Origin: a virus
DNA: 64,000 bases
Virus record (IMG/VR): IMGVR_UViG_3300037200_000088
Span: 1-64,000 of that record
Direction: 5' to 3' (one strand)
Shown here one piece after another: positions 13,950 to 22,858 of the stretch (position 1 is the first letter of the stretch; every line of letters starts with the position of its first letter). A program made the translations under genes and the position numbers. The notes below the pieces were generated by a model that was not told the DNA's origin, ran no database searches, and saw only the letters and a list, made by a program, of their open reading frames with translations.

Positions 13950-16538
13950 TCAGATCCCGCCGTCAGCTGTGTAGTGGGCGCACAACAGATCGCCGATGCC
14001 GCTCACCGTCGCGCCGGCCTGGATCGTAAAGCCGTTGGCGCTGACGCCAGCCGCGGGAACCGAGGCCGTCACGCTGGCGCCGGCCGTCACGTCCCACCAA
14101 TTGGCGTTGGCGGCATCCGGATTGAATATCGCGATCGTCGGCGCCTTCAGCATGGGCGTCTCGAACGGGACCGTCAGCGAAGGCTCGCCGTTGGCAATCG
14201 GGTTGCCGACACACGACGCGCCCCCCGTCGCGCCTGTCGCTGTGAGGGTCCCCGTCGCCGGCGATGTTCCGCCGCCAAATGTATAGGTGAAGGTCGTCGG
14301 GCTCGTGACCGTGACCGCGTAGGACCCATTGTAGGCGCTCGGCGTCGCGCCCGCGATAGTCAAGGTCTGGCCGTTGGCGATCAGCGCGGTGTTGGCGACC
14401 GTCGCCGTCGCCGTAGTCGAAGACGATGTCAGGCTGCTGATTGAGAGCGATCCGGCGTTTTGAGCCGGCAGCACGCCTTGCGGGAAACTCGACCGATAGA
14501 ACAGCCGTACGCGGCCAAGCTCTTCGGCATAGCTGCGCTGCTGCCAGCCGTTGTCCGCCTCCGCCGCCACCAGACGCACAGAGCTATAGTCGAGCGACGA
14601 ACCGTTCGGCTCCGAGACGAAGGGCGTCGCGCTCGCCGCCGCATTGGCGTTGCCGCCGATCCACTGCCGATAAGTTGATGTCTGCGAGCCTGTTCCGCTT
14701 CCGGTGTCGAACACGACCTTGAGCGAAGCCAAGCCAGGCGCAGTGATTGCAAAATTCGCGTTCGGCGCGGTCTGGTTGTAATTGTCGTAGGGAATTCGGA
14801 AAGAGAAGGTCTGAAGCGTTCCCGCTGCGGCTGTGTAAGTGAACGGGATGACATAGTCGGTCGTGGCGTTGATATTCTGGATCGACACGCTCTGGGTGAG
14901 CGGCGTCACCGAAGACTTCATCTGGAACGACAGCACCAAATCGCGCGGCGTCTGATTACCGCCAGACGTCCAGTTCAACTCTTGGGCGAAGGCGCCGGGG
15001 ATATCTTGAACGATGCCATGAAGTTCGCCTGAGGCCGGTGAACCGCTGGTCGAGACAACGGCATGCAGGCTCGACGCGCAAAATCCGAAGTTGTTGGCGA
15101 CGGTCTCGAAAAATTCAGAGCCGGTCGATTGATACGTTCCCCATTGATCCGGACCAAACCCCGCGGAGAACGCCGTGCGGTTTTTTCGCTGGTCGAAGTA
15201 GAAGCAAGGATTGGTGATCAGGTTGCCAGATTGCGGTGTGGTGAAATTGCTGCCGCCGACGATGTTGGTCGCACCCTTCAGCCCGTTAAAATCGTTCGGA
15301 CCGAGCCCCACGTTGAGTACATTTCCGACGTCCGAATAGCCGTAGCTGGTGTTGCCTCCGCCGTCGTCATAGACGGTGTTGCCCTCGAGATAGCTGCCGT
15401 TGGCGACATTCGACGGCTGCCCCGGGACCGAAGCGACAAAGCCAGAGTTGTAATAGTCGGAATGGTTGCAGGTGCCCGCGTCGACGGCGCGGTTCCCGAG
15501 CAGCGAGACCTTGCCGTAAAAGGTAAAACCCGCGCCACACGTCTTGTAGGACGTGTTGCCCGATACGACGACGCCGTTGTAGCCGATCTCGTAGCCGTCC
15601 AGCCAAGTGTTGCTGGCGTCGGCCGATGTCATCGAATTCTCGACCTTGTTGTCCTCGACGGTCACGTTCTTGGTGACAGGGTCCGACCAGCCGACGACCT
15701 CGAAGGTAATCCCGGCGCCATACCCCCAGCCGTTGACTCGGTTGCGGTCGATGTGGTGATTGTCGCCGACGCCGAAGACGCCGACGCCGGTATTGACCAG
15801 CCAATTATCGGTGACGTCCAAATTCGACGATGGAAAACTCTGGTTGCCGCAGTTGACGCCCTCGTTGAACTGGTTGCTCGGCGCGGTCAGCGAGAAATAA
15901 TTGCGCGCGATATGCGCGCTGGTCATGCCGTAGCACTGGATCAGATAGAGCGCGCCGCCCGTGGTGAGAGAGCCGTTGACAACCGCGCTATCCTCGAAAT
16001 CGAGAGCGCCGCCCGGCGAGGCATAGATTCCGCCGGCGTAAACCGAGGCCGTGTTGCCGCCTAGATCGAGCGTGAAATGTTCGAAATGATGCGTCTGCCC
16101 GTTGCCGGCGAGGGTCAGAATAACGCCGTTTGGCGTCTGTCCGGAGGCCACCTTGAGGCCGCCGCCGTGGATGCCTTCGAAACGGAAATTCTGATTGATG
16201 GTCGGGAAGTTCGCCCAGTTGACCAGGCACGTCCCGGGAAAGGTGACCTCGAAGCCGCCGGACGTCAGATTGAGCTGGTTGATCATCGCCGTGACTTTGG
16301 CGGTGTCGTTGGTCGCGCCATCGCAGGCGAGACCAAAATCGAGGCGCGCGTCGAGTTGCGCGCCATCGTGGGTCGCGCGCCGCGCCGGCGACGCCGGGAA
16401 CAGGCCCGGGCCAACGCCGGTGAACGGCACGAGCGGCCCCGAGGGTGCGCCCGTTCCGGCAGGAACAGCAAGCGCCGCGGTAGACAGCGCTCCCCCAAGC
16501 GCGAAAGCTAGATAGCCGGCGAGAAGTCGCTTGATCAT
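13950..16538 (-). CDS. Large tailspike-like protein, beta-helix
   Basis: 862 aa. A signal-peptide-like start ('LLAGYLAFALGGALSTAALA') precedes 'FGLACDGATNDTAKVTAMIN', the start of a pectate-lyase-type right-handed beta-helix (about 70-430) full of Asn-rich rungs. A jelly-roll-like carbohydrate-binding part follows (about 480-650). A repeat near 750 ('NGQTLTIAGATPSAYNGSY') is a motif common in phage structural proteins. It probably binds or cleaves surface glycan. Confidence 0.75.
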   Translation of the reverse strand: MIKRLLAGYLAFALGGALSTAALAVPAGTGAPSGPLVPFTGVGPGLFPASPARRATHDGAQLDARLDFGLACDGATNDTAKVTAMINQLNLTSGGFEVTFPGTCLVNWANFPTINQNFRFEGIHGGGLKVASGQTPNGVILTLAGNGQTHHFEHFTLDLGGNTASVYAGGIYASPGGALDFEDSAVVNGSLTTGGALYLIQCYGMTSAHIARNYFSLTAPSNQFNEGVNCGNQSFPSSNLDVTDNWLVNTGVGVFGVGDNHHIDRNRVNGWGYGAGITFEVVGWSDPVTKNVTVEDNKVENSMTSADASNTWLDGYEIGYNGVVVSGNTSYKTCGAGFTFYGKVSLLGNRAVDAGTCNHSDYYNSGFVASVPGQPSNVANGSYLEGNTVYDDGGGNTSYGYSDVGNVLNVGLGPNDFNGLKGATNIVGGSNFTTPQSGNLITNPCFYFDQRKNRTAFSAGFGPDQWGTYQSTGSEFFETVANNFGFCASSLHAVVSTSGSPASGELHGIVQDIPGAFAQELNWTSGGNQTPRDLVLSFQMKSSVTPLTQSVSIQNINATTDYVIPFTYTAAAGTLQTFSFRIPYDNYNQTAPNANFAITAPGLASLKVVFDTGSGTGSQTSTYRQWIGGNANAAASATPFVSEPNGSSLDYSSVRLVAAEADNGWQQRSYAEELGRVRLFYRSSFPQGVLPAQNAGSLSISSLTSSSTTATATVANTALIANGQTLTIAGATPSAYNGSYAVTVTSPTTFTYTFGGGTSPATGTLTATGATGGASCVGNPIANGEPSLTVPFETPMLKAPTIAIFNPDAANANWWDVTAGASVTASVPAAGVSANGFTIQAGATVSGIGDLLCAHYTADGGI

Positions 16539-16548
16539 CGTAGGTCTC

Positions 16549-16902
16549 TCAAACCAGATTGTAGACAGTTGCCGTGGCGGCGTTCGAACCTGGAAAGTTG
16601 AACTGCGTGCATTGGAACGGGTAAGTCTGCCAACCGACTCCCACCGGCAGCGTCAGCGCCGACGAATCTGGAAATGTGAACGTCAGATTGCCAGCAACAG
16701 ACGCCAGCACGCCGACCGATCGTTGCGGCTGATAATTCTGCCCTGCTGACATCGCGACCGCGCCAGCAAAAGCCGCGCTTTGCATGTCGGAGGTGACAGG
16801 CACAAACGGCCCGGCGCCGACACCGCTCTGATCGATGAAGGCAACCGGCTTGATGACCGGATCGGCGGTCCGCGCGTTGAGCGTGGTCAGGATTGCGGGC
16901 AT
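16549..16902 (-). CDS. Small phage structural protein
   Basis: 117 aa, all-beta composition ('TLPVGVGWQTYPFQCTQFNF'). Short proteins of this kind accompany tail-fibre genes and may be fibre accessories. No family can be named. Confidence 0.5.
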   Translation of the reverse strand: MPAILTTLNARTADPVIKPVAFIDQSGVGAGPFVPVTSDMQSAAFAGAVAMSAGQNYQPQRSVGVLASVAGNLTFTFPDSSALTLPVGVGWQTYPFQCTQFNFPGSNAATATVYNLV

Positions 16903-16914
16903 GTGGTCAAATCC

Positions 16915-17172
16915 TCACAGCAGATAGCCGGGCAAGCTCATGTCGAGCGTTAAGGTCACCAGAATCGATCCAGGCAGGCTCATGTCGAGCGTCAGCGTCA
17001 CGGGGGCAGGATCTGGCACGCCTTCCGTTAAGCTCGCCAAGGCCGCTGCCTGCGCCGCGCTGGCCGTTGCTGCGGTTGCAGCCGCCGCCGACGCCGCCGC
17101 ACTCGCCGCGGTCGCCGCAATGGTCATGGCAAGGCTCGGCACGGCGGAAGGTTGATGGCCGCCTCCGCGCAT
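16915..17172 (-). CDS. Ala-rich small protein with duplicated C-terminal motif
   Basis: 85 aa. A long Ala helix leads into two copies of 'VTLTLDMSLPG' at the C-terminus. The same motif ends the neighbouring protein (17184-17741). It may be a fibre-associated peptide or the broken-off end of a longer protein. Confidence 0.45.
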   Translation of the reverse strand: MRGGGHQPSAVPSLAMTIAATAASAAASAAAATAATASAAQAAALASLTEGVPDPAPVTLTLDMSLPGSILVTLTLDMSLPGYLL

Positions 17173-17228
17173 GGCGCAAAATCCTAAAGCAGGGTGTAGC
17201 CGGGAACGCTCATGTCGAGCGTTAAGGT
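16936..17228. repeat. Three copies of a 21-bp coding repeat
   Basis: Copies lie at 16936-16956, 16978-16998 and 17208-17228. The first and third are identical; the second differs in three bases. They encode the LTLDMS(L/V)PG motif at the ends of two adjacent proteins. Confidence 0.8.
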
Positions 17229-17741
17229 GATCGGGAATTCGTCATCGTATACTGAGACGAGCGTCGCCACGGCTGCAGCAGCAGCGCCAGCCGAGACCGC
17301 CGCCGTTACCGCACTGCCCGCCGCTGCCGCGATGGCGCTGGCGACGCTCGGCATGGCAAAGAGCGGTTGTGCCCCAGCCATCCTCCAGGTGTCGTCGGCG
17401 CCCGTAGGAGCGCTCGGCGATCCGCCCACGGCAGCCTCGGTTACGCCGCCGTGGAAGGCGATCGATCCCCAGCCCGCAAGTTCGAAATCGCAGCCCGGCA
17501 GGATAAAGCCGAAATCGTAAGTCGCGGGCCCTGGCGTCAGCGCCGCCAGGGCCGCCTCGGTCCACCGGAAAGTCACAACCGGCGCAATGCCGCCAGTATA
17601 GATCTGGTCCCCGCTGTCCGAGTCAAGCAAGAGTTGATCGGACCAATTGCGGATTTGCATGCGCCATGTCGCGCTCGCGAGCGAGGGGTAGAGTGTCGCA
17701 AAATCCACGACCGCGAAGCTGACCTGCTGGCGTTGGTTCAA
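17184..17741 (-). CDS. Tail protein sharing a module with the adjacent tailspike
   Basis: 185 aa. Residues about 10-120 ('FATLYPSLASATWRMQIRN', ..., 'FILPGCDFELAGWGSIAFHG', 'APTGADDT') align by eye with the N-terminal 140 residues of the 17769-19658 protein. A beta-rich module is followed by an Ala helix and the 'LTLDMSVPG' end. It probably represents the particle-attachment module without the large receptor-binding domain. Confidence 0.6.
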   Translation of the reverse strand: MNQRQQVSFAVVDFATLYPSLASATWRMQIRNWSDQLLLDSDSGDQIYTGGIAPVVTFRWTEAALAALTPGPATYDFGFILPGCDFELAGWGSIAFHGGVTEAAVGGSPSAPTGADDTWRMAGAQPLFAMPSVASAIAAAAGSAVTAAVSAGAAAAAVATLVSVYDDEFPITLTLDMSVPGYTLL

Positions 17742-17768
17742 GGATGCGACATATTTGATGATCGCCTC

Positions 17769-19658
17769 CTAGATGTTGTTGCCGCCGTTGACGACGCCGT
17801 TGAGGCTGCCTCCGGTCAGCAGATATCCACCGCCGCTGTTCAACGAGATGTTATTGACGACTAGACAGTTCCCCCCCAAGCCAGCGGTCTCTACATCATA
17901 GAGCGTCGCGTCGATCGCTACGCTCTCCGCCCCCGTTCCGTCGAAGACGTTGTTTGTAACGATGCCAGGCAAGAAGAAATCGTTCGAGCTCATAAGAACC
18001 AAGCCAGGCGGGCAAGCCACGCCGCCAGTGCCTCCCGGGGCAGCCGCCGTTGCGGTAAACGTCGTCCCTACCGTGTTGTTTGGCGATCCTAGCGAGGTCC
18101 AACTCGTGCTGCCGGCGGTGATGATGGTGTACCGATCTCCGACGGTGAGATACTGTGGATCGAGGTTGCTGGTAATCACCGTATTTCCTACGAAGCGGAT
18201 ACCCCCGCATCCATTGAACTTCGCGGTTCCCAACGAGCAGCCCTGCACTCTCCACTCAACGTTATCCTGATCGGTTGCAGCCATGTCGATAGACCGAACA
18301 GATTGACCGATGATCAAACTGTCGAGGACAAAAACCCCTTGCGGGTCCTGGTTAACACCAGTCCCGCCGCTCGCATGAAATTGGACTCCGAAACACCCAC
18401 CGAGCAATGTGCACTTCTCAAAATAGATGGCGGTAGGAACGTTTGGCGAAGAACCCGACAAGGAGGTTTTATGCACGACGCAGGCCGATTGACTTCCTAG
18501 AACCGCGTCGGCGGCGGCGCTGAAGTTGATGTAGCAATCGTTCATATCCTGCAAGAACAGGCCAACGAAAGCAAACTTCTGTCCATAGGTTGCTGACGCG
18601 GTATACAGCGAGACGTTGTCGATGACGCACGACCGAACGCCCGCGCCTGGCGCGCCGGCTATGCCAGTCATTTTGACGTTGATGGCGCCGACTATTGTTC
18701 CGACCGCGCTTCCGATTGAGTCCCCGACAGGGCAATCTATTACGACCTTGAAGTCCCTGAGCAGAAGCGAGCCGCACTGGCCGTCGTAGGAGTTGGCGTC
18801 TGCAATGGCGAAATTGAGCGTGGCGCTCGCGCTTCCGAGAATGATCTTCGACTGGCCGCCGACGCCGAACATACTGACGGCCTGGTTGATTGCGATCGTT
18901 GCCCCGACCTGGGCTGTGATCATGTACTCGCCCGCCAGCAGGGCCATCTTGCCGCTGTTGATGGCGCCCTGGAGGGGTATGGTGTCGTCGGTCAGGCCTA
19001 GGCCGCCGGCTTCGAACATTTCCGGTGTGACAAAGGCCCCGGAAAACAAGACGCCGCTAGGGCCGACCAACGCAGCGCCGAGAGCGATTGCGCCCGAGCC
19101 CTGGAGTACATGCGGGGTGGGCGAGTAAAGCGCGAGTTGCCCAGCGCTGCCAAACCCTATAGCCGCCGCGACCGCCGCATTGATCGCGGCGGTGACTGTC
19201 GCATCCAACGTGACCGTCGCCGCTGGCGTCGGGTTGGCGCCGCCGATAACCGTGTCATCAGCGCCCGTCGGCGCCGCTGGTGTCCCGGCCGCTGGCGGGA
19301 CAACGACGCCGGCCAAGAAGGCGATCGTCCCGCCGTCGACTCGCTCGTAATCCGCGCCCGGCAACGTGAAGCCAAGTTCGGCTGAATATGTCAGGGTCGC
19401 CACGCCGATCAGCAGCGAGGCTGGACATCTGACGACAACCTGCGCCGGAGGCCCCGCAAGGAAGGCCACCGTCGCATTCGCATTTTGCGGCGAGCCGCCG
19501 GTGCGAAAATCCAGCGTTATGACCGGCGACCCCGCCATCGGACGGATCTGGAAAATCCAGACCGCCTCAGCGAGGTTCGAATAAATGCTGGCGAAGTTGG
19601 AGACGTTGTAGGTGAACTGGAAACGCTCGTTGAGATAAGCGGTGAGGCTTAATGTCAT
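17769..19658 (-). CDS. Tailspike-like beta-helix protein with attachment module
   Basis: 629 aa. ATG 19658 is chosen because it forms an ATGA overlap with the upstream stop. An N-terminal beta module (to about 140) is shared with 17184-17741. It is followed by an Ala helix and 'GGLGLTDDTIPLQGAINSGK', a pectate-lyase-type beta-helix entry, then Asn/Val-rich rungs to the end. It is likely a receptor-binding or depolymerase protein. Unlike the three spikes downstream it has no signal peptide. Confidence 0.7.
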   Translation of the reverse strand: MTLSLTAYLNERFQFTYNVSNFASIYSNLAEAVWIFQIRPMAGSPVITLDFRTGGSPQNANATVAFLAGPPAQVVVRCPASLLIGVATLTYSAELGFTLPGADYERVDGGTIAFLAGVVVPPAAGTPAAPTGADDTVIGGANPTPAATVTLDATVTAAINAAVAAAIGFGSAGQLALYSPTPHVLQGSGAIALGAALVGPSGVLFSGAFVTPEMFEAGGLGLTDDTIPLQGAINSGKMALLAGEYMITAQVGATIAINQAVSMFGVGGQSKIILGSASATLNFAIADANSYDGQCGSLLLRDFKVVIDCPVGDSIGSAVGTIVGAINVKMTGIAGAPGAGVRSCVIDNVSLYTASATYGQKFAFVGLFLQDMNDCYINFSAAADAVLGSQSACVVHKTSLSGSSPNVPTAIYFEKCTLLGGCFGVQFHASGGTGVNQDPQGVFVLDSLIIGQSVRSIDMAATDQDNVEWRVQGCSLGTAKFNGCGGIRFVGNTVITSNLDPQYLTVGDRYTIITAGSTSWTSLGSPNNTVGTTFTATAAAPGGTGGVACPPGLVLMSSNDFFLPGIVTNNVFDGTGAESVAIDATLYDVETAGLGGNCLVVNNISLNSGGGYLLTGGSLNGVVNGGNNI

Positions 19659-20242
19659 GGCGCTGGCCACGCTGCGGCGTCAATCGCGGCTTCTGTCGTG
19701 ATCGTCGCGGCGGTAATCGCGGCCATGACTGTTTCGAGCGCGGCGAAGGTCGACTGAACCCAATCTGCGATATTGTCGGCGGTCGTTAGGAAATCAGCAG
19801 CGGAGATCGTCACGAAGGCGCCAGTCGAAGAGAATTGCCAAAGCACGCTGGTCGGCGCGCCGGATTGTTGTAGGCGCAGCGCGTTGCCGGTGATCAACGC
19901 CAGCGAAGTCGGGTCGGTGGCGAATAGGTAGGAGGTTCCCTCGATCGTTACGTTGTGGCCGCCGGTCGCTAACGTCCATTGCTTCGCGTTGGCGTAGGCT
20001 AGGAGTTGCGCGGTCGTTGGAGCCGGAAGCGTCGGGGCTGCGGGCGCGATCAGCGCGCCGCCGGAGAGCGTCCATCCAATCCCGGCGCCGGGCTGGATCA
20101 TGAAAGACGACCCGGTCGGCGGCGACATCGTTGCACCGCCGGGCAGCGAAAGAACGCCGCCGGATAGCGTCGCCGCGGCGTCGACCAGCAGCGTGTTGAC
20201 GACGACGCCGCCCACGACTTCTTGAACAATTTGCGTAACCAT
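19655..20242 (-). CDS. DUF4376-type tail fibre accessory protein
   Basis: 195 aa from ATG 20242 (MVTQIVQEVVGGVVVNTLLV); the open frame upstream is not coding-like. The C-terminal part 'LLAYANAKQWTLATGGHNV', ..., 'ALRLQQ', ..., 'WQFSSTGAFVTISAADF', ..., 'IDAAAWP' matches the DUF4376 layout seen in tail-fibre-associated phage proteins. Confidence 0.65.
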   Translation of the reverse strand: MVTQIVQEVVGGVVVNTLLVDAAATLSGGVLSLPGGATMSPPTGSSFMIQPGAGIGWTLSGGALIAPAAPTLPAPTTAQLLAYANAKQWTLATGGHNVTIEGTSYLFATDPTSLALITGNALRLQQSGAPTSVLWQFSSTGAFVTISAADFLTTADNIADWVQSTFAALETVMAAITAATITTEAAIDAAAWPAP

Positions 20243-20253
20243 CCGCGCGCCCC

Positions 20254-21765
20254 TCAGAATTTGATAATGACGAAGCCATTGGCGCCGGTCCCGCCGTTGG
20301 CCGTGCCGCTGGCGCAGGCGCCCCCGTTTGACCCGCCGCCTGGAAACAGACCGGCCGCACCGACAGGACCGATGACCCCCCAATTTGGCGCGCCACCCCC
20401 GAATGGTGAGCCGCCGCCCGCGCCGTTGACAGGGAGCGCGCCAGATCCCGTGCCGGTGGCTGAGCCGATACCGCCCTGCTCGCCGTTCAACTCGATTTGA
20501 GCACCGAAGCCGCTGCCACCGACGCCCGGAACGTTGATCGCGTTAGGCGACCCGCCGCCGCCGCCGGTCGCATAAACCGGCGTGGTTGACCCAAAGGTGG
20601 TCGTGCCGCCAGCGCTGCCGTAATTGGCGCCGATGCCCCCGGTGCCGCCGGCTCCCACCGTGACGGTGATCACCTGCCCGGGCGTGACCCCTACGTCGTA
20701 CGCGTGCGCGTAACCACCGCCGCCGCCGCCGCTCGATGATGCGTTGGTCCCGGAGGAGCCGCCACCAGCGCCGCCAGCGCCCCAGAGTTCAACCTCTTTC
20801 AGGTTGTAGAGTCCCGCCGGAACCGTCCATGTGGTTGAAGAAAGAAACGGTATTACCTGCGATATGGCTTGGCTGTCGGTGTAGACGCCTAGCAACTGAG
20901 CCGACGACCCGGTGTTGGAAAAGAGAGTGTTCGCGCTGGCCTGAATGTCGTTTTTCTGGCAAGGCGTCCCATCCGCCCGGGTAATGGTCAACTGGCCGAG
21001 CGATCCGATCTGGATCGTGGGCGTCGTTGTCTGGTTATTGTGAGCGACGTCCACCAAGTAGAGTTGGCCCTGCTTGTAGGCCGTGATCGCCGGCGCAAGA
21101 TTGGTGACCTCGATCGCGTCGGCCGCGCCACTGTCCGCGCCGAAATACGGGCCGACGCCATTGACGCTGGCGCTGGTGCTGTAGGCGTCGATCAGTTGGA
21201 CGCCCGAACCTGTATCGGCGAACAGCGTATCCGCGCCGGCCTTGATGTCGTGCGGCTGGCAAGGCGTCCCGTCCGCCCTGGTGATCGTTTGCACGCCGAT
21301 CGAATTGATCTCGAATGTCGGCGTCGTGGTCAGATTGTCGTGCGCGACGTTGATCAGGAAAAGCTGGCCGGCGACATAACCGGTAATCGAGGGCGAGAGA
21401 TCGGTAACGTGGATAGCGTCCGCCGATCCGCTGTCGATCCCGTAGTAGGGGCCGAGGAACCCGGTAGGCGGCGCGGGAAGATTGGCGGCGATGACGGCTT
21501 CGAGCGCCGCCAGAAACTCCGCCTCAAGCGTCGCAACATTGCCATCGTCGTTGACGTTGGCCGACTGATGATCGGCGGTAAATTGCGCAATCATGGTCGC
21601 GACGACGCTCGCTTGGCGCATCGCATTGTTGAAGGTCACCGGGTCGGCAATGCCGATTTGCGCACCGAGTTGGCGGATCGTCGCCGCAGCATAAGCCGCT
21701 GGTGTCGCAGGTATATTCGCGCCAACCCCAGTCGCCCAGGTGACAAATTCGTTGGTGGGAGGCAT
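20254..21765 (-). CDS. Tail fibre with tandem repeats and Gly-rich tip
   Basis: 503 aa. An N-terminal helical part (to about 95) is followed by two tandem repeats of about 75 residues, each with 'GP(Y)(Y/F)G.DSG.ADAI.VT' and 'TITRADGTPCQ'. The 'FLSSTTWTVPAGLYNLKEVE' strand leads into a Gly-rich domain ending 'GFVIIKF'. This is the architecture of a phage fibre with a Gly-rich receptor-binding tip, like 11165-13282. Confidence 0.75.
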   Translation of the reverse strand: MPPTNEFVTWATGVGANIPATPAAYAAATIRQLGAQIGIADPVTFNNAMRQASVVATMIAQFTADHQSANVNDDGNVATLEAEFLAALEAVIAANLPAPPTGFLGPYYGIDSGSADAIHVTDLSPSITGYVAGQLFLINVAHDNLTTTPTFEINSIGVQTITRADGTPCQPHDIKAGADTLFADTGSGVQLIDAYSTSASVNGVGPYFGADSGAADAIEVTNLAPAITAYKQGQLYLVDVAHNNQTTTPTIQIGSLGQLTITRADGTPCQKNDIQASANTLFSNTGSSAQLLGVYTDSQAISQVIPFLSSTTWTVPAGLYNLKEVELWGAGGAGGGSSGTNASSSGGGGGGYAHAYDVGVTPGQVITVTVGAGGTGGIGANYGSAGGTTTFGSTTPVYATGGGGGSPNAINVPGVGGSGFGAQIELNGEQGGIGSATGTGSGALPVNGAGGGSPFGGGAPNWGVIGPVGAAGLFPGGGSNGGACASGTANGGTGANGFVIIKF

Positions 21766-21777
21766 TCTGAAGTCCCT

Positions 21778-22587
21778 TTAGGAGACGATGTTCTGAGCGA
21801 CGAAGTCGGGCGGTTCGCCCCAAGAGCCGACTTCCCAGCCGGAGACGAATTCGTTCATCAGGCCCCAACCAAACAAAGGCGTGTTGTCGACCGTGACGAC
21901 CTTGATATCGAGATAGACGCCAGCGGGACCGATCGGGATCAGCTTTTGGGCAAGGATTTCGAGATCAACGACGCTCGGTATCTGCCCTGAGACGCCTATT
22001 TCCCAGTGCATCCCGATCGTCTGCAGCGTTGGCTGCGTCTGACCCAAGAACTCGCCCGGCGCGCGCCAGTAGGCCTGCCCCCAGCCATTGGCGGGAACGC
22101 CCCACGAGAACGGCTGGATGACACCGACGGCGCCGGAGACATCCTCAACGAACACATGGGTTGCCGGATTGATGAAGTACGCGTTGAGCGCGGCTTGCGC
22201 CGAGTCGGTTTGACCGTCGCCGTAGTTGGCGATGATCTTGGCGTAGAGCAGCCGGCGGTAGGTGTCGTCGTCGAGGCTGTCGATGTAGGCCGCGTTGATA
22301 TTGGGGCCTTGCCAGTAGCCTTGCGACCAGCCGCGAAGCGGATCGCTCCAAGTGAACCAGGGCTGCGCTACCGGGATCGTGACCTTGCGCGATTGCCCGA
22401 CCCATTGACCGACTACATCGAGCTGTGCACCGACCGCGACGTTGAGATCGAACGCCTGCGAGAGATTTGCGAAAAAGCTCTGGACATCGGCGAACGAAGC
22501 GACAGAGGCGGCGATCGTCGCATTGAAGTTAGGCTTGTTGGCATAGAGCGGCGGGATGAGCGCCAGATAGTCGTTGGTGGCGCGCAT
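21778..22587 (-). CDS. DUF2612 baseplate/tail protein
   Basis: 269 aa. The sequence 'FFANLSQAFDLNVAVGAQLD', then 'VVGQWVGQSR' and 'DDTYRRLLYAKIIANYGDG', matches the DUF2612 family that follows baseplate J in myophages. A 'W..GWGQAYWR' pattern occurs three times. It probably links the baseplate wedge to the fibres. Confidence 0.75.
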   Translation of the reverse strand: MRATNDYLALIPPLYANKPNFNATIAASVASFADVQSFFANLSQAFDLNVAVGAQLDVVGQWVGQSRKVTIPVAQPWFTWSDPLRGWSQGYWQGPNINAAYIDSLDDDTYRRLLYAKIIANYGDGQTDSAQAALNAYFINPATHVFVEDVSGAVGVIQPFSWGVPANGWGQAYWRAPGEFLGQTQPTLQTIGMHWEIGVSGQIPSVVDLEILAQKLIPIGPAGVYLDIKVVTVDNTPLFGWGLMNEFVSGWEVGSWGEPPDFVAQNIVS

Positions 22588-22636
22588 CAGGTTTTGCCTC
22601 TATAGGCTCTCAAAGAAGTTCTGGAGGATCGAAGAG

Positions 22637-22858
22637 ATGACCGTTGACGAGCTGCGCACCGCACTTGAGGGCGTGCCGGGCGAGCTGGAAGTGCAAATGT
22701 ATTGCGATCAAACGCTTGCGGAGGTGGACGTCGCGCACGTCGCTCGTCTGGACAGAAACTCGCGCATGAAACTTGGCGAGCCGTTATCCCCGAGGGGGAC
22801 ACCCTTCTTTGCGGTCGGCGATAAATATCCTGATAAATCCAAGCCTACGGATTGCTGA
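22637..22858 (+). CDS. Small plus-strand gene inserted between tail genes
   Basis: 73 aa from ATG 22637 with GGAGG 8-12 nt upstream. MTVDELRTALEGVPGELEVQ resembles the small phage family beginning 'MTV.EL...L...P.DAEV', whose role is unknown. It is on the opposite strand from all its neighbours. It starts in the gap after 22587 and runs 14 nt into the 3' end of the baseplate J gene, which is the position of a moron gene. A TATAGG at 22599-22604 could be its -10. Confidence 0.6.
   Translation: MTVDELRTALEGVPGELEVQMYCDQTLAEVDVAHVARLDRNSRMKLGEPLSPRGTPFFAVGDKYPDKSKPTDC

Noticed and set aside
15063-16064. 333-aa plus-strand ORF
   Set aside because: Lies entirely antisense to the 862-aa tailspike, whose beta-helix reading is convincing.
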